Assembly (NCBI GenBank): GCA_903900265.1
Contig: CAIUMM010000091.1
Coordinates: 1 to 64,000, forward strand
DNA length: 64,000 nucleotides
DNA from: an uncultured Pseudomonadota bacterium
GTDB lineage: Bacteria > Myxococcota_A > UBA796 > SXON01
Direction: 5' to 3'
Part shown: positions 42,697-51,789 of the stretch, one piece after another
How positions within the stretch are numbered: the stretch's first letter is position 1
How the letters are laid out: every line of letters starts with the position of its first letter
The notes under the pieces: generated by a model
Database searches by the model: none
The model's input: the letters and a program-made list of their open reading frames with translations, nothing else
What the model was told of the DNA's origin: nothing
Translations under genes and position numbers: made by a program

Positions 42697-45557
42697 ACGT
42701 TAGCTCACGAAGCTACCGCCTCCCCATACTCGGCGGGCTCGGGGTCACTGCGCTCCTTTGGGCTCTGTTTTCGGTGGACCCGACCGCGGGCCCGGTGGAC
42801 AACGCGGTGTACAGCGAAGCTCAGGTCGTGCTGGACCGCTTGAATCAAGCGGCGGAGCCCGTAGGGCGCATCCCGATGGAGTGGGCGGCGCCGACCCTCG
42901 CGCGCGCGGGTCTGGGCGCATGGGTGCGGGGACTCCCGTTGAAGCCCGAGGTGCGCGACCGGGTTCTTGCCAGCATCGAAGCGCAGAACCTCGTGGACGA
43001 GCTGATCCCGTTCCTGCTCTTCTTGAAAGACACCTACGCGCGCACGGGGCTCACAGACTCCGAAGACACCAACTTTGCGCTTTGGGCGCGCGCATCCTTG
43101 CAGCCCGGCCCCGGCCTCGAACACGACAACTTCCAATTCGTGCCGCCGACCGAGCCCGAGACCACGTCCAACAGAGCTGCCTTTTTGACCCCAGACCGCA
43201 TCGCGCGCCTCGTCGAGCTCTACGACGCCGCATGGTTGTCGTCTCCGCGGCCGGGTCAAGACGTCGGCGAGCGGCTCGTGTGCACCGCGGACGGTCCGAA
43301 CATCCCCGATTCGGCGCTAACGATTCGGGTAGAAGCGACGCTTCCAGTCCTCAAGACGCTTTTTGAGGAGGCCGCTACCCAGCTGCCGGAAGGCGACATG
43401 CGCGCCGCCGCCGTCGCGATCACCAAGGACGAAGCGCGTCAGCGCGCGATCTCCGCAACCTTGCTGCAGGTTGTCGATGGCGAAGTGTGCAAGCACTACC
43501 GGGTCTTTGCGCGCCGGCTCACGACCACCCGGGCGGTGCAGGCCATGCTCGACGCGGGCATTGATCACCCCGAACAGCCTGAGATGTGGACGTGGCTGCA
43601 CTACCAAGACACGCGGCATCTTGGCGTGCAGATCGTCGTAGACGGCTTGCAAGGCCGCTTAGTGCGCGCTCTTGCGAATCCCACCGGGCTTGACCCGTAC
43701 CTGCGCTGGGCGATGGAGAACCGGGCGCCGTCCAAACCTACGCCTACGGCGGTGCAGACTCCGCCGGTGCACGAGGCCTACCTGCGTGATTTTGTCACGC
43801 GAGGCGGGCATCCCCTGCCCTTCTTCGAGCGCCTGCTCGGCACGGTGCAGCCCGGCATCGCCCTGCAAGGCGTGTCGACAACGCCGACGATCTCGGTGCG
43901 GAACCTGCCGATCGTGCAGACCGGAGCGCCGGTCGCTGGACCGGGCGGCACGGGCATCCCGAACTTTCACTTTGTGGACCGCTCTGCGCGCGGATCCGAA
44001 GACGCCCAAGGGCGCGCCTACTACTTCTACGGCAACGATGCGCTGTTGCTCCCGACGCTCGCGCGGCAACAGGGCATGAAGACCTTGTTTCAACGCTTGG
44101 AGTCGCTGAACACCATGAGCTGCGGCGCGCAGTACGACGAGCGCGCCGGCTTCAGCTTCGATGCGTTCTTGAACCTCGCGGTCGGTGAGTCGATGCGCGA
44201 CTTTGGCGAGTCGCTGTGCATGGCCGAGCTCCATCAGCGCGCCCAGAACGAGCGCGAACTGCGGGACCTGCGCGCGGCGTTGCTGGAGCGCGAAGCGGTG
44301 TTGACCGCGTCGCATCACCCGTGGGAGCTGTGGGACCTGTGGAACCAGCGAAATGTGCGGGTTCATGCTCACGCGTTGGCTCAGCAGATCGCGGAGCTTG
44401 CCCCTGACGCGATGCCGGATCTGTTGCAGTGGTACGACCCGTGGCCGGATCACTTTGCCCACGGAAAGGGACCGCTCTCCGATGAGATCGTCAGCGCGAC
44501 CGGCGAGCTCGCTCGCCTGTCATTTTGGCTCGACAAGGCCGACGCCGCCTACGAAGCCGCGGGCGTCAAGCCGCGCACCTTGTTCGGTATGGCCGGTGAC
44601 CATGGCCTGACCGCGGTCCATTGGTATGTGCGCCCTGAAGTGGAGGTGCTCGAGGGCCTCGCCCACGACGGCGTAAAGTTGAAGGTCACGAAGATCAGCT
44701 CGGACGAAGGCGAAGGCCCGAAGCTCACCGATCCGCTGCGACCTCCGTCCATGCGTGGATGGGACGTCGTTGTCGCGTCTACCGCAGGTGGAAACTACAT
44801 GATGGACTGGTTTGTCGATCAGGGTGAAAACTGGGGACGCCAACCGGTGTTGAGCGAGCTTCGGGCGTTGAAGGTGCAGAGTGGCCAGACCTTGGACGTG
44901 ATCGACCAGACGGTGCGGCGTCTGGGCGCGAGCCTCGATTACCTCGCGGTCCGCGAAGGCCCGTGCGACGCCGAACAAGCCCACGTGTACCTCGAAGGTG
45001 AGCGCGCCGGTGAGCGCGTGGTCGTGCACCTCACCCGTGTGGGGGACCGCATCCGATACCAACAAGGCGCGCCGGGGACCGCGGATCTGCTGGATCTCCG
45101 CGGGCGTTCCCCGTGGGGCGCGATGCCCCAGTCCGCGGAGCCGTGCGTCGCCGCGAGTGTGTCCGAGGATCCCGCCGCCTGGTGCGACGAGACCACGTGG
45201 CGCGCCAAGACCTGGGCGAGCGTACGTCCCGACTCGGTCGTGCAGCTCGCGCACCTGTACGACACGGACTTAGCAGGGACCGTCAATCTTTTTCCGAAAG
45301 ACGGCGTGGGCTACAACACGCTGGTCCCCGGGCGGCACGCCGGGGAGAGCTACGCCGAGAAGGACGCGTTCGTGGGGGTTTGGGGCGCGCCGGTGGATCC
45401 GAACGCCCCGCAGGTCGCGGTCGCGGTCAATGGGGCGATGCCGATGGCGATCTGGGCGTGGATCACCGGTCAAAGCCCCGTGCAGGGCGAAGACGGCTGG
45501 GGCTATGATCCGGTGCTGAACGTCCCCGCTTCCGCTGCATCGGTTACCGGTTCATAA
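42693..45557 (+). CDS. Membrane-anchored AlkP-superfamily phosphodiesterase/nucleotide-pyrophosphatase-like protein
   Basis: 954 aa. N-terminal membrane anchor (residues about 9-28). A full type I phosphodiesterase set is visible: QIVVDGLQG (metal Asp), TPTISVRNLPIVQTGAP (nucleophile region with Ser where NPP enzymes have Thr), TGIPNFHF, WYDPWPDHFAHGKGP (metal Asp and His), MAGDHGLTA (metal Asp-His) and GRHAGESY near the C-terminus. The first 330 residues are helical and not recognised. Sandwiched between two ASST-like genes and overlapping the first by ATGA; a joint periplasmic group-transfer role is inferred. Confidence 0.8.
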   Translation: MNVSSRSYRLPILGGLGVTALLWALFSVDPTAGPVDNAVYSEAQVVLDRLNQAAEPVGRIPMEWAAPTLARAGLGAWVRGLPLKPEVRDRVLASIEAQNLVDELIPFLLFLKDTYARTGLTDSEDTNFALWARASLQPGPGLEHDNFQFVPPTEPETTSNRAAFLTPDRIARLVELYDAAWLSSPRPGQDVGERLVCTADGPNIPDSALTIRVEATLPVLKTLFEEAATQLPEGDMRAAAVAITKDEARQRAISATLLQVVDGEVCKHYRVFARRLTTTRAVQAMLDAGIDHPEQPEMWTWLHYQDTRHLGVQIVVDGLQGRLVRALANPTGLDPYLRWAMENRAPSKPTPTAVQTPPVHEAYLRDFVTRGGHPLPFFERLLGTVQPGIALQGVSTTPTISVRNLPIVQTGAPVAGPGGTGIPNFHFVDRSARGSEDAQGRAYYFYGNDALLLPTLARQQGMKTLFQRLESLNTMSCGAQYDERAGFSFDAFLNLAVGESMRDFGESLCMAELHQRAQNERELRDLRAALLEREAVLTASHHPWELWDLWNQRNVRVHAHALAQQIAELAPDAMPDLLQWYDPWPDHFAHGKGPLSDEIVSATGELARLSFWLDKADAAYEAAGVKPRTLFGMAGDHGLTAVHWYVRPEVEVLEGLAHDGVKLKVTKISSDEGEGPKLTDPLRPPSMRGWDVVVASTAGGNYMMDWFVDQGENWGRQPVLSELRALKVQSGQTLDVIDQTVRRLGASLDYLAVREGPCDAEQAHVYLEGERAGERVVVHLTRVGDRIRYQQGAPGTADLLDLRGRSPWGAMPQSAEPCVAASVSEDPAAWCDETTWRAKTWASVRPDSVVQLAHLYDTDLAGTVNLFPKDGVGYNTLVPGRHAGESYAEKDAFVGVWGAPVDPNAPQVAVAVNGAMPMAIWAWITGQSPVQGEDGWGYDPVLNVPASAASVTGS

Positions 45558-45569
45558 CTGGAGCGCTCC

Positions 45570-46907
45570 ATGCGCCGTATCTCTCTCGCGGTGTCGATCG
45601 CGCTCTCCGGGTGCAAGGCTGCCGAGCCACAAGCCCTCGCGTGCGCCGCGACCGTGAACGCGAGCATGCCGCTCGCGGTGGACGTGGCGTGGACGTCGGA
45701 AGCAGGAACCTCGTACGTCGAATACGGCGAGACCGACAGCTACGGTATGACCACGCCGGCCACCGACGCCGCGGACGTACAGATCGCGCTGTTAGGGATG
45801 CCCGAAGACACCGACGTGTACTGGCGGGGCGTGACCGAAGGCGCTTCAGGGACGGAGAGCTGCGCTGGCGTGACGCACACCGGCACCGCTCCCGCTGAGG
45901 TCCCGAGGGTGACGGTGACCGTGAACGAGGAGGGTCAAGACGCTGCCCCCTACGTGATCGGGGCGTTCTTCACGGGAGCGGGTGGCACCGGCAGTCACCC
46001 GCAGCGGGCCGCCTTTCGGCGCGATGGCGCCTTGGTTTGGTATTCGTTCAGCGATGATGATGGCACCGCGATGGACCTGCACTACTCCTTCGATGGCGAG
46101 ACGATCCTCACCAACACCTACTTTGGAGCCATGGGCGGAGAGGACAGCCAGATCGCGCGCACCTCCATGGAGGGAGACGTCGTCGCGACCGTAGCGACCC
46201 CGCTCGCGCACCACATGCTGTGTGAGCTGCCGGACGGGACCATCGCGTATCAGGCGCTGGACACGCGCTCCTACACCAACCCGGACACCGGGGAGACCGC
46301 GAATTGGGTGGGTGACGCGATCGTCGAGGTCGCGCTGGACGGCAGCTCCAAGACGGTGTTCTCGGTCTGGGATGTCGTCCCGATGCGTCAGAATGGCCGC
46401 ATGGATCGCAGCATCTACGGCGGCCTCGACTGGACGCACGGGAACATGCTTCGATACGACGCGAGCACCGGGGAGTACCTGCTCTCGCTCGGTCACGCCG
46501 ACGACATCTTGTTCATCGATCGCGCGACCGGCGCGGTCAACCACTTCTACGGGATGGACGGCATCGCGGCCGATCCGCCCTTTGACTACCAGCACGACGT
46601 CAACATCCTCCCCAACGGCAACCTGCTGATGTTCATGACCGACACCGACGGGGCCGGCGCCATCGAGTATGCGCGCACCGACGGCGGCTTGACGGAGGTT
46701 TGGCGTGGCGCCTGGGGTCAAGCCCCGTTTGCGTTGGGAGAGGCGCGGCGGCTCGCCAATGGCAACACCTTCGTCAACGAAGGCTCCGGACTGCCGTTGC
46801 ACGAGGAGACGCCGGACGGAGAGGTCGTTTGGAAGCTGGAGACCAGCCAAACCAGCATCTTTGCGCAGTTTCAGATCGTCTCGAGCCTCTACCCCGAAGC
46901 GCAATAG
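45570..46907 (+). CDS. Arylsulfotransferase (ASST)-like lipoprotein 2
   Basis: 445 aa lipoprotein (lipobox ending ALSGC, Cys about 15). Same pattern as the first ASST-like protein: HHMLCELPDGTI, GDAIVEVALDGS, DWTHGNMLRYDAS (HxN), LFIDRATGAVNHFYGM, QHDVNILPNGNLLMF (QH). An N-terminal fibronectin-like stretch (about 30-110: VDVAWTSEAGTSYVEYGET) precedes it. The Arg position is Gly. It follows the AlkP-like gene by 12 bases. Its 3' end overlaps the convergent methyltransferase gene by 19 bases. Confidence 0.83.
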   Translation: MRRISLAVSIALSGCKAAEPQALACAATVNASMPLAVDVAWTSEAGTSYVEYGETDSYGMTTPATDAADVQIALLGMPEDTDVYWRGVTEGASGTESCAGVTHTGTAPAEVPRVTVTVNEEGQDAAPYVIGAFFTGAGGTGSHPQRAAFRRDGALVWYSFSDDDGTAMDLHYSFDGETILTNTYFGAMGGEDSQIARTSMEGDVVATVATPLAHHMLCELPDGTIAYQALDTRSYTNPDTGETANWVGDAIVEVALDGSSKTVFSVWDVVPMRQNGRMDRSIYGGLDWTHGNMLRYDASTGEYLLSLGHADDILFIDRATGAVNHFYGMDGIAADPPFDYQHDVNILPNGNLLMFMTDTDGAGAIEYARTDGGLTEVWRGAWGQAPFALGEARRLANGNTFVNEGSGLPLHEETPDGEVVWKLETSQTSIFAQFQIVSSLYPEAQ

Positions 46908-47713
46908 CGGGTCAGCAGCAGGAACTTCACGCGGCGATTGTCGCCCGGCGCGATGCCATAGGTGGCGGACGCGCGCGCATCCGCGATCTCCGACGCCCGA
47001 AACGAGGGCGGCAGCTTGAAGAGCTGCGTGCGGTACTTGCCTTGGATGGCGAGCAGCTCGGCGAGCGGCGGAAGCTCCGCCACGCCCATCCCATCCCGAG
47101 CCCAGTTCACGCCCCACGGTGGGTCTACGAACAGCGCGTCAGCGGTGTTTGCGCGCGCGAGGGCGACGGCGTCCCCGAGCACAAACCGAACCTGCGCTTC
47201 GACGCCGTACAGCCGGGCGTTGTGACGCGCATCCGCCAAGCGCGCGGCGTCCCGCTCGACCGCGAGCACATGCAGGCCGGCGCGCGCGAAGCCGATGGTG
47301 TTGCCGCCAGCCCCGCAGCCCGCGTCAACGACCGTGCGCATGCCGGCGTCCCATGCGCGCTTGCCGATCTCCAGCGCGAGCGCTTCGGGCGTGAGTGAGA
47401 CCTTGCCTTCGTCGTCCAAGCGAGCGCCGCTGCGCGAGAACCCCGGCGAGGTGTCTCGACGGCGGCGGGCGTCGGTGGTGCGTGCGGCGCGAACGGCGGG
47501 CCGCGGGAGCGCCGGCTGGCTGGTGACGGTGATCGCGCTGCCGCCGATCGCCACGTTGTGCAGTCGGGCGTCGAGGTCGGCCGCGGCGTGGGTAGGCAAG
47601 CTGCATCGAGCGCTGCGACCCTCAAACACCCAATCGCCCGGACCGAGCAAGCGGGGCGCGTCGATCCACGGCAAAAGCCCGGTCACAAAAACCTGATGTA
47701 CGGTGGGAGCCAT
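46889..47713 (-). CDS. Class I SAM-dependent methyltransferase (TGS1-like)
   Basis: 274 aa. The N-terminal 110 residues are basic and Ala/Arg-rich without known domain. Motif I is VVDAGCGAGGNTIGFARAG (about 127-146), followed by VLAVERDAARLADARHNARLYG, and motif IV is ALFVDPPWG. The NTIGFA and DPPWG wording matches the trimethylguanosine synthase-like family, which methylates RNA caps or N-positions in other substrates. ATG 47713 overlaps the upstream stop (TGATG). Last gene of the carboxylase operon. Confidence 0.8.
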   Translation of the reverse strand: MAPTVHQVFVTGLLPWIDAPRLLGPGDWVFEGRSARCSLPTHAAADLDARLHNVAIGGSAITVTSQPALPRPAVRAARTTDARRRRDTSPGFSRSGARLDDEGKVSLTPEALALEIGKRAWDAGMRTVVDAGCGAGGNTIGFARAGLHVLAVERDAARLADARHNARLYGVEAQVRFVLGDAVALARANTADALFVDPPWGVNWARDGMGVAELPPLAELLAIQGKYRTQLFKLPPSFRASEIADARASATYGIAPGDNRRVKFLLLTRYCASG

Positions 47714-48468
47714 CAGCGATCCTGCCAGTGTGGAGCACGTTTTTCGAGGAACGCACGGAAGCCCTCCGCCGCGTCCTCGGACTCCATCAGGTCACCGAGC
47801 CGCTCGGCCAGCACAGGGAGCGCAGCCGGGACGGCGATGCCTGCGGCTTCGCTCCACGCCGCGCGTCCGATGCGCAGCGCGGTCGGGCTGACGCGGAGCA
47901 GCTCGCGCACCAGCTGCGTGCTGCCGGCGTCGAGGTCGGTGACCACGCGGTTCACCAATCCGAGCGCTCGAGCCTCGCCGGCGTCGATCTTTCGAGCGGT
48001 CAGCGCGAGGTCCAGCGCGACGCGGCGCCCGACGATCGGGACGAGGAACGCGCCGACCATCATCGGCCACATCCCGACGTGCACCTCCGGCAGCTGAAAC
48101 GTCGCCGTCTCCACCGCGATCGCGAGGTCACACGCCAACAGCAACCCCCAGCCCCCGGCCATACACGCGCCGTTCACGCGGGCGATCACCGGTCGAGGAT
48201 ACTGATGGATGCACGCCAACAGCGCGGCGTATTGACGACCCGCGTGGCGACGCAGCTCTGGGCTGGCCGCCAGCCCGGCCAGATCGGCGCCGGCGCAGAA
48301 CGCCCGGGAGCCCGCGCCGGTGAGGACCACCACGCGGAGCGTGGGATCCGCGGCGTGCGCTTCGAGCGCATGCAAAAGCTGCTCGATGGTCGCGAGATCC
48401 AGCGCGTTTCGCGCCTCTGGGCGGTCCAGCGTGAACGTAGCGACCGGCCCGTCTTTTACCCAACTCAT
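47713..48468 (-). CDS. Enoyl-CoA hydratase/isomerase family protein
   Basis: 251 aa crotonase fold: FTLDRPEARNALD, AFCAGADLAGL (oxyanion hole), NGACMAGGWGLLLACDLA and FQLPEVHVGMWP. One of two catalytic glutamates (PEV) is kept; the other, normally in GGGCE, is Gly (GGWGL). The context of biotin carboxylase and carrier suggests methylglutaconyl-CoA hydratase of leucine breakdown, yet the missing Glu argues for an isomerase or another crotonase reaction. Confidence 0.88.
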   Translation of the reverse strand: MSWVKDGPVATFTLDRPEARNALDLATIEQLLHALEAHAADPTLRVVVLTGAGSRAFCAGADLAGLAASPELRRHAGRQYAALLACIHQYPRPVIARVNGACMAGGWGLLLACDLAIAVETATFQLPEVHVGMWPMMVGAFLVPIVGRRVALDLALTARKIDAGEARALGLVNRVVTDLDAGSTQLVRELLRVSPTALRIGRAAWSEAAGIAVPAALPVLAERLGDLMESEDAAEGFRAFLEKRAPHWQDR

Positions 48469-49013
48469 CGCACCTCCGATGGGTGTTCAACGACGTCCAC
48501 CAGCACATCTCCGGGCATCACCTTGTCGCCCACCGCGACGCGCACCCGGGCGGTCCCGGCGCGCGGGGCCCGCAGCGTGACCTCCATCTTCATCGCCGAG
48601 ATCGCGACGACTCCATCGCCTTTCGCGACGATCGCGCCGTCCTCGACGAGCACGCGCGTGACCACCGCGGGCATCGAGGGCGTGACGATCAGCGGGGCGC
48701 TCTGCACCGCGCCTCTCGCCGCGCTCACGGCCTCGCGCACCGTGCGCCTTCGCCCGTCGATCACCACTTCATCGCCGGCGACGACCACCCGGAACGGTCC
48801 GCCGCTTCCTTCGGGAGCAGCGGTGCGCAACAGCCAGCCTTCGCCGTCCGACTCGGCGACAAAAGTATGGGTCGCATCGCCGACGAGCACGGTGATCACA
48901 GGGTTTGCGCCGGGCGCTGGCCGCCCGCAGCGCACGTCCGCTTCGACACGCTGCGGGGCCGCGCCTCCAGCGATCGTCCAGACCTTCACGTCCACCTCGG
49001 AACGGTCTGCCAC
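48465..49013 (-). CDS. Biotin carboxyl carrier domain protein
   Basis: 182 aa. The C-terminal 75 residues are a biotinyl domain with the target Lys in ISAMKMEV and the flanking TPSMPAVVTRVLVEDG and GDVLVDVVEH. The N-terminal 95 residues (VKVWTIAGGAAPQRVEADV) resemble the BT-like linker region of methylcrotonyl-CoA or propionyl-CoA carboxylase alpha subunits. GTG start. Its frame overlaps the end of the biotin carboxylase by 28 bases; together they add up to the length of one normal alpha subunit. Confidence 0.88.
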   Translation of the reverse strand: MADRSEVDVKVWTIAGGAAPQRVEADVRCGRPAPGANPVITVLVGDATHTFVAESDGEGWLLRTAAPEGSGGPFRVVVAGDEVVIDGRRRTVREAVSAARGAVQSAPLIVTPSMPAVVTRVLVEDGAIVAKGDGVVAISAMKMEVTLRAPRAGTARVRVAVGDKVMPGDVLVDVVEHPSEVR

Positions 49014-50464
49014 GGGCTCGGGAGCGCGGTCTCACCGCCGCTCGCGCCGGTACGACCCGCTTCCGATTTTGCGGGCTGCAAGGTGGCGAGCGCGGCGGCC
49101 GCGAGCACCACGGCGAGGCCCAGCGGGCGTTCGGGGATGGCCCCGGGCATCGCGTCGGGGGCGCTGAGCGTCTCGGTCGAGTACGCCCCGGTCGCGAAGG
49201 CCTCGCTGCGGAGCACATCTCCGAGGCGCTCGACCGTCGTCGCGACGCCCATGACGACGGTGTCATCGAGGGCGCGGATCATGCGCATTCGCGCGCATTC
49301 GCGGTCGGGAGCGTGCACGATGACCTTGGCGAGCAGCGCATCGTAGTGGGTCGAGACCACGTCCCCTGCCCGGACGCCGGTATCGACACGCACTCCCGGC
49401 GCCTGCGGCCAGCGGACGAGACCGAGCGTGCCGGGCGAAGGCAGGTAGCCCTGCGCCGGATCTTCCGCGAGGATGCGGCACTCGATCGCGTGTCCACGCG
49501 GCTCGGGCGCATGGGGAACCACCTGAGTGAGCGGGGCGCCGAGCGCGAGCTGGAGCTGCGCTCGCACAAGGTCGACACCGTAGACCAGCTCAGTGACCGG
49601 GTGCTCGACCTGCAAGCGTGCGTTGACCTCGAGGAACCAGGCCGTGTGCCCATCCCAGAGGAATTCGACGGTCCCCGCGCTGCGGTAGCGCACGGACGCC
49701 GCGACGGTACGGGCCGCGTCGTGCAGGGGGAGCCGCGCGTCGCCGAGCCCATCGAACGGGGCCTCTTCGATGAGCTTCTGATGCCGCCGCTGGATCGAGC
49801 ACTCCCGCTCGCCGATCACCACGACATTGCCTTGTCCGTCGCCCAAAATCTGCACCTCGACATGGCGGGGCGCGACGAGGAGGCGCTCGGTGTAGACGGT
49901 GGCGTCGCCGAAGGCAGCGAGTGCCTCGGCCTTTGCGCTTGCGATGGCGTCGTCGAGGTCTTCGAGGCGATCCACGCGCCGCATGCCGCGCCCGCCACCG
50001 CCCGCGGAGGCCTTTACCAGCAGCGGAAATACGAGCGGATCGCCGGTCTCATCGCCCACGCGCGCCCCGGACAGCACGGGGATGTTCACGCGCCGCGCGT
50101 GCTCCCGCGCTGAGAGCTTCCCGCCCAGCGTGCGCATCGCCTCGGGCGTAGGACCTACCCAGATGAGCCCCGCCGCTTCGACGGCCTCGGCGAAATCTGC
50201 GTTCTCAGAGAGAAACCCGTAGCCAGGGTGCAGCATCGTCGAGCCCGTCGCTGCTGCGGCCGCCAAGATCGCCGGGATGTTCAGGTAGGACGCCGCAGGC
50301 GATGCCCCTCCGATACACACCGACACATCGCAGGATGTGACGTGCAGCGCGTTTGCGTCGATGTCGGAGTGCACCGCCACCGTGCGCATCCCCAGCTCCC
50401 GCGCCGCCCGGGAGATTCGTACGGCGATCTCGCCGCGGTTCGCGATCAGCAGGGTGTGGCTCAC
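48986..50464 (-). CDS. Biotin carboxylase (acyl-CoA carboxylase alpha subunit, N-terminal part)
   Basis: 492 aa. Carboxylates biotin with ATP and bicarbonate. Motifs: LIANRGEIAVRISRAARELG, STMLHPGYGFLSENADFA, ATP-grasp glycine loop KASAGGGGRGMR, RECSIQRRHQKLIEEAP, EVNARLQVEHPVTELVYGVD, and the C-terminal HYDALLAKVIVHA. The last 45 residues (LAVVLAAAALATLQPAK to PSPWQTV) match the start of the linker in fused MCC/PCC alpha subunits, then stop. No carboxyltransferase gene is adjacent. Confidence 0.93.
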   Translation of the reverse strand: MSHTLLIANRGEIAVRISRAARELGMRTVAVHSDIDANALHVTSCDVSVCIGGASPAASYLNIPAILAAAAATGSTMLHPGYGFLSENADFAEAVEAAGLIWVGPTPEAMRTLGGKLSAREHARRVNIPVLSGARVGDETGDPLVFPLLVKASAGGGGRGMRRVDRLEDLDDAIASAKAEALAAFGDATVYTERLLVAPRHVEVQILGDGQGNVVVIGERECSIQRRHQKLIEEAPFDGLGDARLPLHDAARTVAASVRYRSAGTVEFLWDGHTAWFLEVNARLQVEHPVTELVYGVDLVRAQLQLALGAPLTQVVPHAPEPRGHAIECRILAEDPAQGYLPSPGTLGLVRWPQAPGVRVDTGVRAGDVVSTHYDALLAKVIVHAPDRECARMRMIRALDDTVVMGVATTVERLGDVLRSEAFATGAYSTETLSAPDAMPGAIPERPLGLAVVLAAAALATLQPAKSEAGRTGASGGETALPSPWQTVPRWT

Positions 50465-50517
50465 CCCGACAACGTACCCGATCCGGCTCAGCTTCGGCGT
50501 CCTTGATACCCGGTCGC

Positions 50518-51789
50518 GTGCCCCCTGCCCTTCCCGAAGCTCGTCCCCCGCTCGCCGACCGTATGCGGCCGACCACCCTCGACGGCATCGTGGGTCAAGA
50601 GCACTTGTTTGGCCCAGGAACGCCGCTGCGACGGGCTTTGGACAACGCGAGGCTGCGCTCGCTGATCCTCTGGGGGCCTCCCGGGACTGGAAAAACCACG
50701 CTGGCGCGCGCGCTCGTCGCCCATGTCGGGTACCGCTTGGAGGCGCTGTCGGCGGTGTTGGACGGGGTGAAGGACCTAAAAGCCCTTCTCGATCGCCCGC
50801 CTTCGCTGGACCCTCGGCCGGTCGCGTTGTTCGTCGACGAGATCCACCGCTGGAACAAGGCGCAGCAAGACGCGTTGCTGCCGCATGTGGAGTCCGGTCG
50901 CATCGTACTCCTCGGCGCGACGACGGAGAACCCTGCTTTTCACTTGATCCCCGCGCTGCGATCGCGCGCTGAGGTGCTCGCGCTGCGGGCGCTGGACCTG
51001 GACGCGCTCCGCGAGCTGCTCGGCCGCGCGCTGGTCAGTCCGGACGGGCTCGCGGGACACTGGACGGTCGAAGATGGCCTGCTGGACGCGATCGTGCGCG
51101 TCTCAGACGGGGACGCACGCCGCGCGCTGGGCGTGCTGGAGCGGCTCACGGACCGCGCCGAGGGCGAGGTGCTCACGCTCGCGACGTTGGAGACCTTGGG
51201 CGTCAGCATCCTGCACGATCGGGACGGCGACGCCCACTACGATGTGGTCAGCGCGTTCATCAAGTCGATGCGCGGCAGCGACGCCGACGCCGCGCTCTAC
51301 TGGATGTCGCGGATGCTCGTGGGCGGCGAAGACGCGATGTTCATCGCCCGCAGGATGGTGATCTTCGCGTCTGAAGACATCGGCAACGCCGATCCGCGCG
51401 CGATTGGCGTGGCAGTGGATGTGCTCGAAGGTGTCGTTCGCATCGGGATGCCCGAGGCGCGCATCTTGCTTGGGCAAGCGTGCACGTACTTGGCCACTGC
51501 ACCCAAGAGCAACGCCTCGTATGCGGCGATCAACGCGGCGATGAAAGAGGTCGAGCGCTCCGGCGCGCTGCCCGTACCGCTGCACCTTCGCAACGCACCT
51601 ACCGGGCTGCACAAGGACCAGGGCAACGCGGCGGGGTACAAGTACCCGCACGACTTTCCGGACCACATCGTCAAACAGCAGTATCTACCCGACGCGCTGC
51701 TCGGTCATCGCTACTACGAGCCCACTGAGATCGCGAACGAGAAGATCATCCGCGAGCGCATGGCTTGGTGGGCCCGCAGGCTCGGGTAG
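50518..51789 (+). CDS. rarA: Replication-associated recombination protein A (AAA+ ATPase)
   Basis: 423 aa. Clamp-loader-like ATPase acting at stalled replication forks. RPTTLDGIVGQEHL at the N-terminus, Walker A GPPGTGKTTLARA, Walker B LFVDEIHRWNKAQQDALLP, sensor GATTENPAF, and the C-terminal tetramer domain with SEDIGNADPRA, LATAPKSNASYAAIN and YKYPHDFPDHIVKQQYLPD (given in parts). Start set at GTG 50518; TTG 50503 is possible. The stop lies inside a terminator stem. Confidence 0.96.
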   Translation: MPPALPEARPPLADRMRPTTLDGIVGQEHLFGPGTPLRRALDNARLRSLILWGPPGTGKTTLARALVAHVGYRLEALSAVLDGVKDLKALLDRPPSLDPRPVALFVDEIHRWNKAQQDALLPHVESGRIVLLGATTENPAFHLIPALRSRAEVLALRALDLDALRELLGRALVSPDGLAGHWTVEDGLLDAIVRVSDGDARRALGVLERLTDRAEGEVLTLATLETLGVSILHDRDGDAHYDVVSAFIKSMRGSDADAALYWMSRMLVGGEDAMFIARRMVIFASEDIGNADPRAIGVAVDVLEGVVRIGMPEARILLGQACTYLATAPKSNASYAAINAAMKEVERSGALPVPLHLRNAPTGLHKDQGNAAGYKYPHDFPDHIVKQQYLPDALLGHRYYEPTEIANEKIIRERMAWWARRLG

